Origin: Burkholderiales bacterium
GTDB lineage: Bacteria; Pseudomonadota; Gammaproteobacteria; Burkholderiales; Burkholderiaceae
Direction: 5' to 3'
Length of the DNA: 25,289 nucleotides
NCBI GenBank assembly: GCA_947447845.1
Contig: CANFNO010000002.1
Span: 1-25,289 of the forward strand
Of the stretch, positions 23,998-25,289 are shown piece by piece. Position numbers and translations under genes: made by a program. Under the pieces are notes generated by a model. The model was not told where the DNA came from and did not search any database. It saw nothing but the letters and a program-made list of their open reading frames with translations. The stretch's first letter is position 1; each line of letters opens with the position of its first letter.

Positions 23998-24471
23998 TTA
24001 TATATCGGTAACGCGTGGCATATTGGCGTAGTTCTCGCCGTCCAGGGCCCAAGATGGATTATTCTGAATGCCGTGAAAGTTAAGTTCGACGGTAAGTCCA
24101 TCGGGGTCCTTTACAAACATTTGGAAGAGTTGAACCTCGGGCAGATAGCGCTTACGCGCCTTGACTCCAATCTTGTCAAAGCGCTCTGAAAAAATCTGAG
24201 GCTCGGTGGCAAGAAATGCAATGTGATCAATGACACCCGCATTGTTCATCGCCGATTCAGGCGAAGTACCAAGGTAATACAACTCGGAGTTTGGGATGCC
24301 ATGGGGTCCCATATGAACTTGTATCTTGCCACCGACTCCCAACCAGTAGCCAGGAAACGGAAAGTTTGGCCTGACCATTTCCTCGAAGCCAAGCACCTCA
24401 CAATAAAAGTCACGCGACGCCTTCAGGTTGTTCGCGCGGATGAAGTAGTGGTTGAGTTCGGTAACTGGCAT
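23998..24471 (-). CDS. VOC superfamily protein (glyoxalase / dioxygenase fold)
   Basis: 157 residues, with GGAG six to seven bases upstream of the ATG. Two beta-alpha-beta-beta-beta modules are visible: LNHYFIRANNLKASRDFYCEVLGFEE (from residue 6) and VIDHIAFLATEPQIFSERFDKIGV (from 80). The metal ligands expected for the fold are H8, H53 (QVH), H83 and E129 (TVELNF), preceded by KDPDG. Members include glyoxalase I, bleomycin/fosfomycin resistance proteins and extradiol dioxygenases; all four ligands suggest a metal enzyme, but the reaction cannot be told. It is divergent from the NTF2-like gene across an AT-rich gap and first in a leftward series with the GNAT genes. Confidence 0.88.
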   Translation of the reverse strand: MPVTELNHYFIRANNLKASRDFYCEVLGFEEMVRPNFPFPGYWLGVGGKIQVHMGPHGIPNSELYYLGTSPESAMNNAGVIDHIAFLATEPQIFSERFDKIGVKARKRYLPEVQLFQMFVKDPDGLTVELNFHGIQNNPSWALDGENYANMPRVTDI

Positions 24472-24633
24472 GAAGTCTCCAATTGGAAATGCGCCGAGTC
24501 TGGATGTTGGTTCTATCCCAAGAACTTGTCAATCTGGGACTTATTGAATGACTTTAACGTCTACCCAAATATCAAATTACCACCTTCATATCGTGGTTTC
24601 TATTTTCCACTGGACACAATAACAATTCGCATG

Positions 24634-24661
24634 CAAATATATCTACCTATAAATATATTTG
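24634..24661 (+). promoter_or_regulatory. Inverted repeat with -10-like sequence upstream of the NTF2-like gene
   Basis: Bases 24634-24642 (CAAATATAT) are the exact inverse complement of 24653-24661, 10 bases apart. A -10-like TATAAA (24648-24653) falls between them, and the ribosome site GGGAGG begins at 24666. There is no good -35 match, so this could be an operator over an activator-dependent promoter or merely AT-rich chance. Confidence 0.35.
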
Positions 24662-24676
24662 TGCTGGGAGGCTAAT

Positions 24677-25045
24677 ATGCAGACAAGCAATGCACTGAGT
24701 TCCATCGGCAAAACCGTTCAGTCCTATTTCGAGGGCATGCACTTTGGCGACACCAGTCGTCTGCGAAATGTCTTCCATCCGGATGCCTGCCTGTTTGGCT
24801 ACTACAACGGTGAGTTTTCACGCATGCCTTTCGAAGACTGGATGGCGGAAGTGGAAGGAATGGACAAGCCCGCAGAAACTGGCGAAGTTTTTGACATGGT
24901 TATTGTTGCCACGGATGTGACCGGCCCAATCGCACAGGTAAAGGTGGCGGAGTTGTACGCCGGTCATAGGTATGTCGCCTATTTGAGTTTGGTGCAGATC
25001 GATGGAGACTGGAAGGTCGTTAACAAGCTCTATCACATCGTCTGA
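24677..25045 (+). CDS. NTF2-like / lumazine-binding-like small protein
   Basis: 122 residues; the start is fixed by GGGAGG five bases before ATG 24677. The pattern is that of the SnoaL/NTF2 cone fold: an N-terminal helix (IGKTVQSYFEGMHFGDTSRLRNVFH), the P-D-A turn, a central helix (FEDWMAEV) and long C-terminal strands (AQVKVAELY, RYVAYLSLVQIDGDWKVVNKLYH). It most resembles the putative lumazine-binding branch (PF12893), whose members are small enzymes or ligand-binding proteins without a common function. It stands alone on the plus strand, divergent from the VOC gene, and its stop is about 75 bases before the right-hand repeat block. Confidence 0.82.
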   Translation: MQTSNALSSIGKTVQSYFEGMHFGDTSRLRNVFHPDACLFGYYNGEFSRMPFEDWMAEVEGMDKPAETGEVFDMVIVATDVTGPIAQVKVAELYAGHRYVAYLSLVQIDGDWKVVNKLYHIV

Positions 25046-25132
25046 CTATTCTCGTAATTGGTTCATCAACCCGGTGCGCGGCTCTAGAGTTACTCAGCGC
25101 GGAGCTCCTGCACACAGGCAGGTAGTTGCGCC

Positions 25133-25289
25133 GACAGGGAAATACACTACCGGGTCACTGCACGCAATCCGGCGCACGTGTATTCCGCCCGTGGGTGTGC
25201 AATGGTTCGCGAGGGAAGGGGGTATGCCGGGTGACGATTTGTGGTACTCCACCATGAGGAGCCCGGCATACCCCCTTCCCTCGCAGCGA
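25133..25289 (+). repeat. Right copy of the long direct repeat (runs off the window)
   Basis: Counterpart of 21772-21929. Weaker similarity to the left side starts slightly earlier, near 25121 (GTAGTTGCGC against GTTGTTGCGC at 21701). It carries one 57-bp unit (25136-25192) and hairpin 3. With the left copy it brackets all the accessory genes. Confidence 0.92.
25209..25284. repeat. Hairpin repeat 3 (perfect stem)
   Basis: Arms 25209-25231 and 25262-25284 are perfect 23-bp complements. The loop is 25232-25261, with the 29-bp centre at 25233-25261. It is the same as hairpin 2 apart from two right-arm bases that make its stem fully Watson-Crick. Confidence 0.93.

Noticed and set aside
22478..25080. 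Integron cassette array with attC sites
   Set aside because: Gene content fits, but I found no paired RYYYAAC/GTTRRRY sites between genes, orientation is mixed, and no integrase is present.

Overview
The window looks like chromosomal DNA of a betaproteobacterium, most likely Burkholderiales/Comamonadaceae (Rhodoferax- or Polaromonas-like). This is an inference from GC-rich coding DNA and a typical set of families: DUF883/YqjE proteins, DUF3309, RcnB, OmpA with poly-proline linkers, BON lipoproteins and a DUF3494 ice-binding-like protein. No rRNA, tRNA, CRISPR array, transposase or integrase gene was seen.

Layout. (1) 1-861: the 3' end of a GGDEF/EAL-type protein whose EAL domain lacks one catalytic glutamate. 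(2) 1040-5660, leftward: two BON-domain lipoproteins, an OmpA-family porin-like protein, and a large lipoprotein with four Ig-like domains and an ice-binding-like domain. Two intrinsic terminators separate these units. (3) 5875-8513: a small membrane protein, then a leftward cluster of methylmalonyl-CoA decarboxylase-like ScpB, two YqjE-type membrane proteins and a DUF883 protein. (4) 8717-21506, rightward: DUF3309 peptide, RcnB-like protein, soluble OmpA-like protein, an 80-aa membrane protein, a giant cyclic beta-1,2-glucan synthase (NdvB/ChvB) with a frameshift near its 3' end, and bifunctional AdhE. The last four genes overlap or nearly touch. (5) 21507-25289: a repeat-bounded accessory segment, visibly less GC-rich. 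It holds two small membrane proteins, two GNAT acetyltransferases, a VOC-fold protein and an NTF2-like protein.

How the genes fit together. The backbone reads as an envelope and osmotic-stress island: BON/OsmY-like lipoproteins, peptidoglycan-binding OmpA proteins, a DUF883 protein of the ribosome/membrane-associated ElaB/YqjD type, and a periplasmic-glucan synthase. A fermentation enzyme is translationally attached to its end.

The most unusual part is the repeat system at 21507-21975 and 25121-25289. It contains long hairpins that share one identical 29-bp centre but have different, internally complementary arms. It also has three tandem 42-bp units and a direct repeat of about 157 bp on both sides of the accessory genes. 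I do not recognise this repeat family. A mobile, excisable or structured-DNA role is a hypothesis only.
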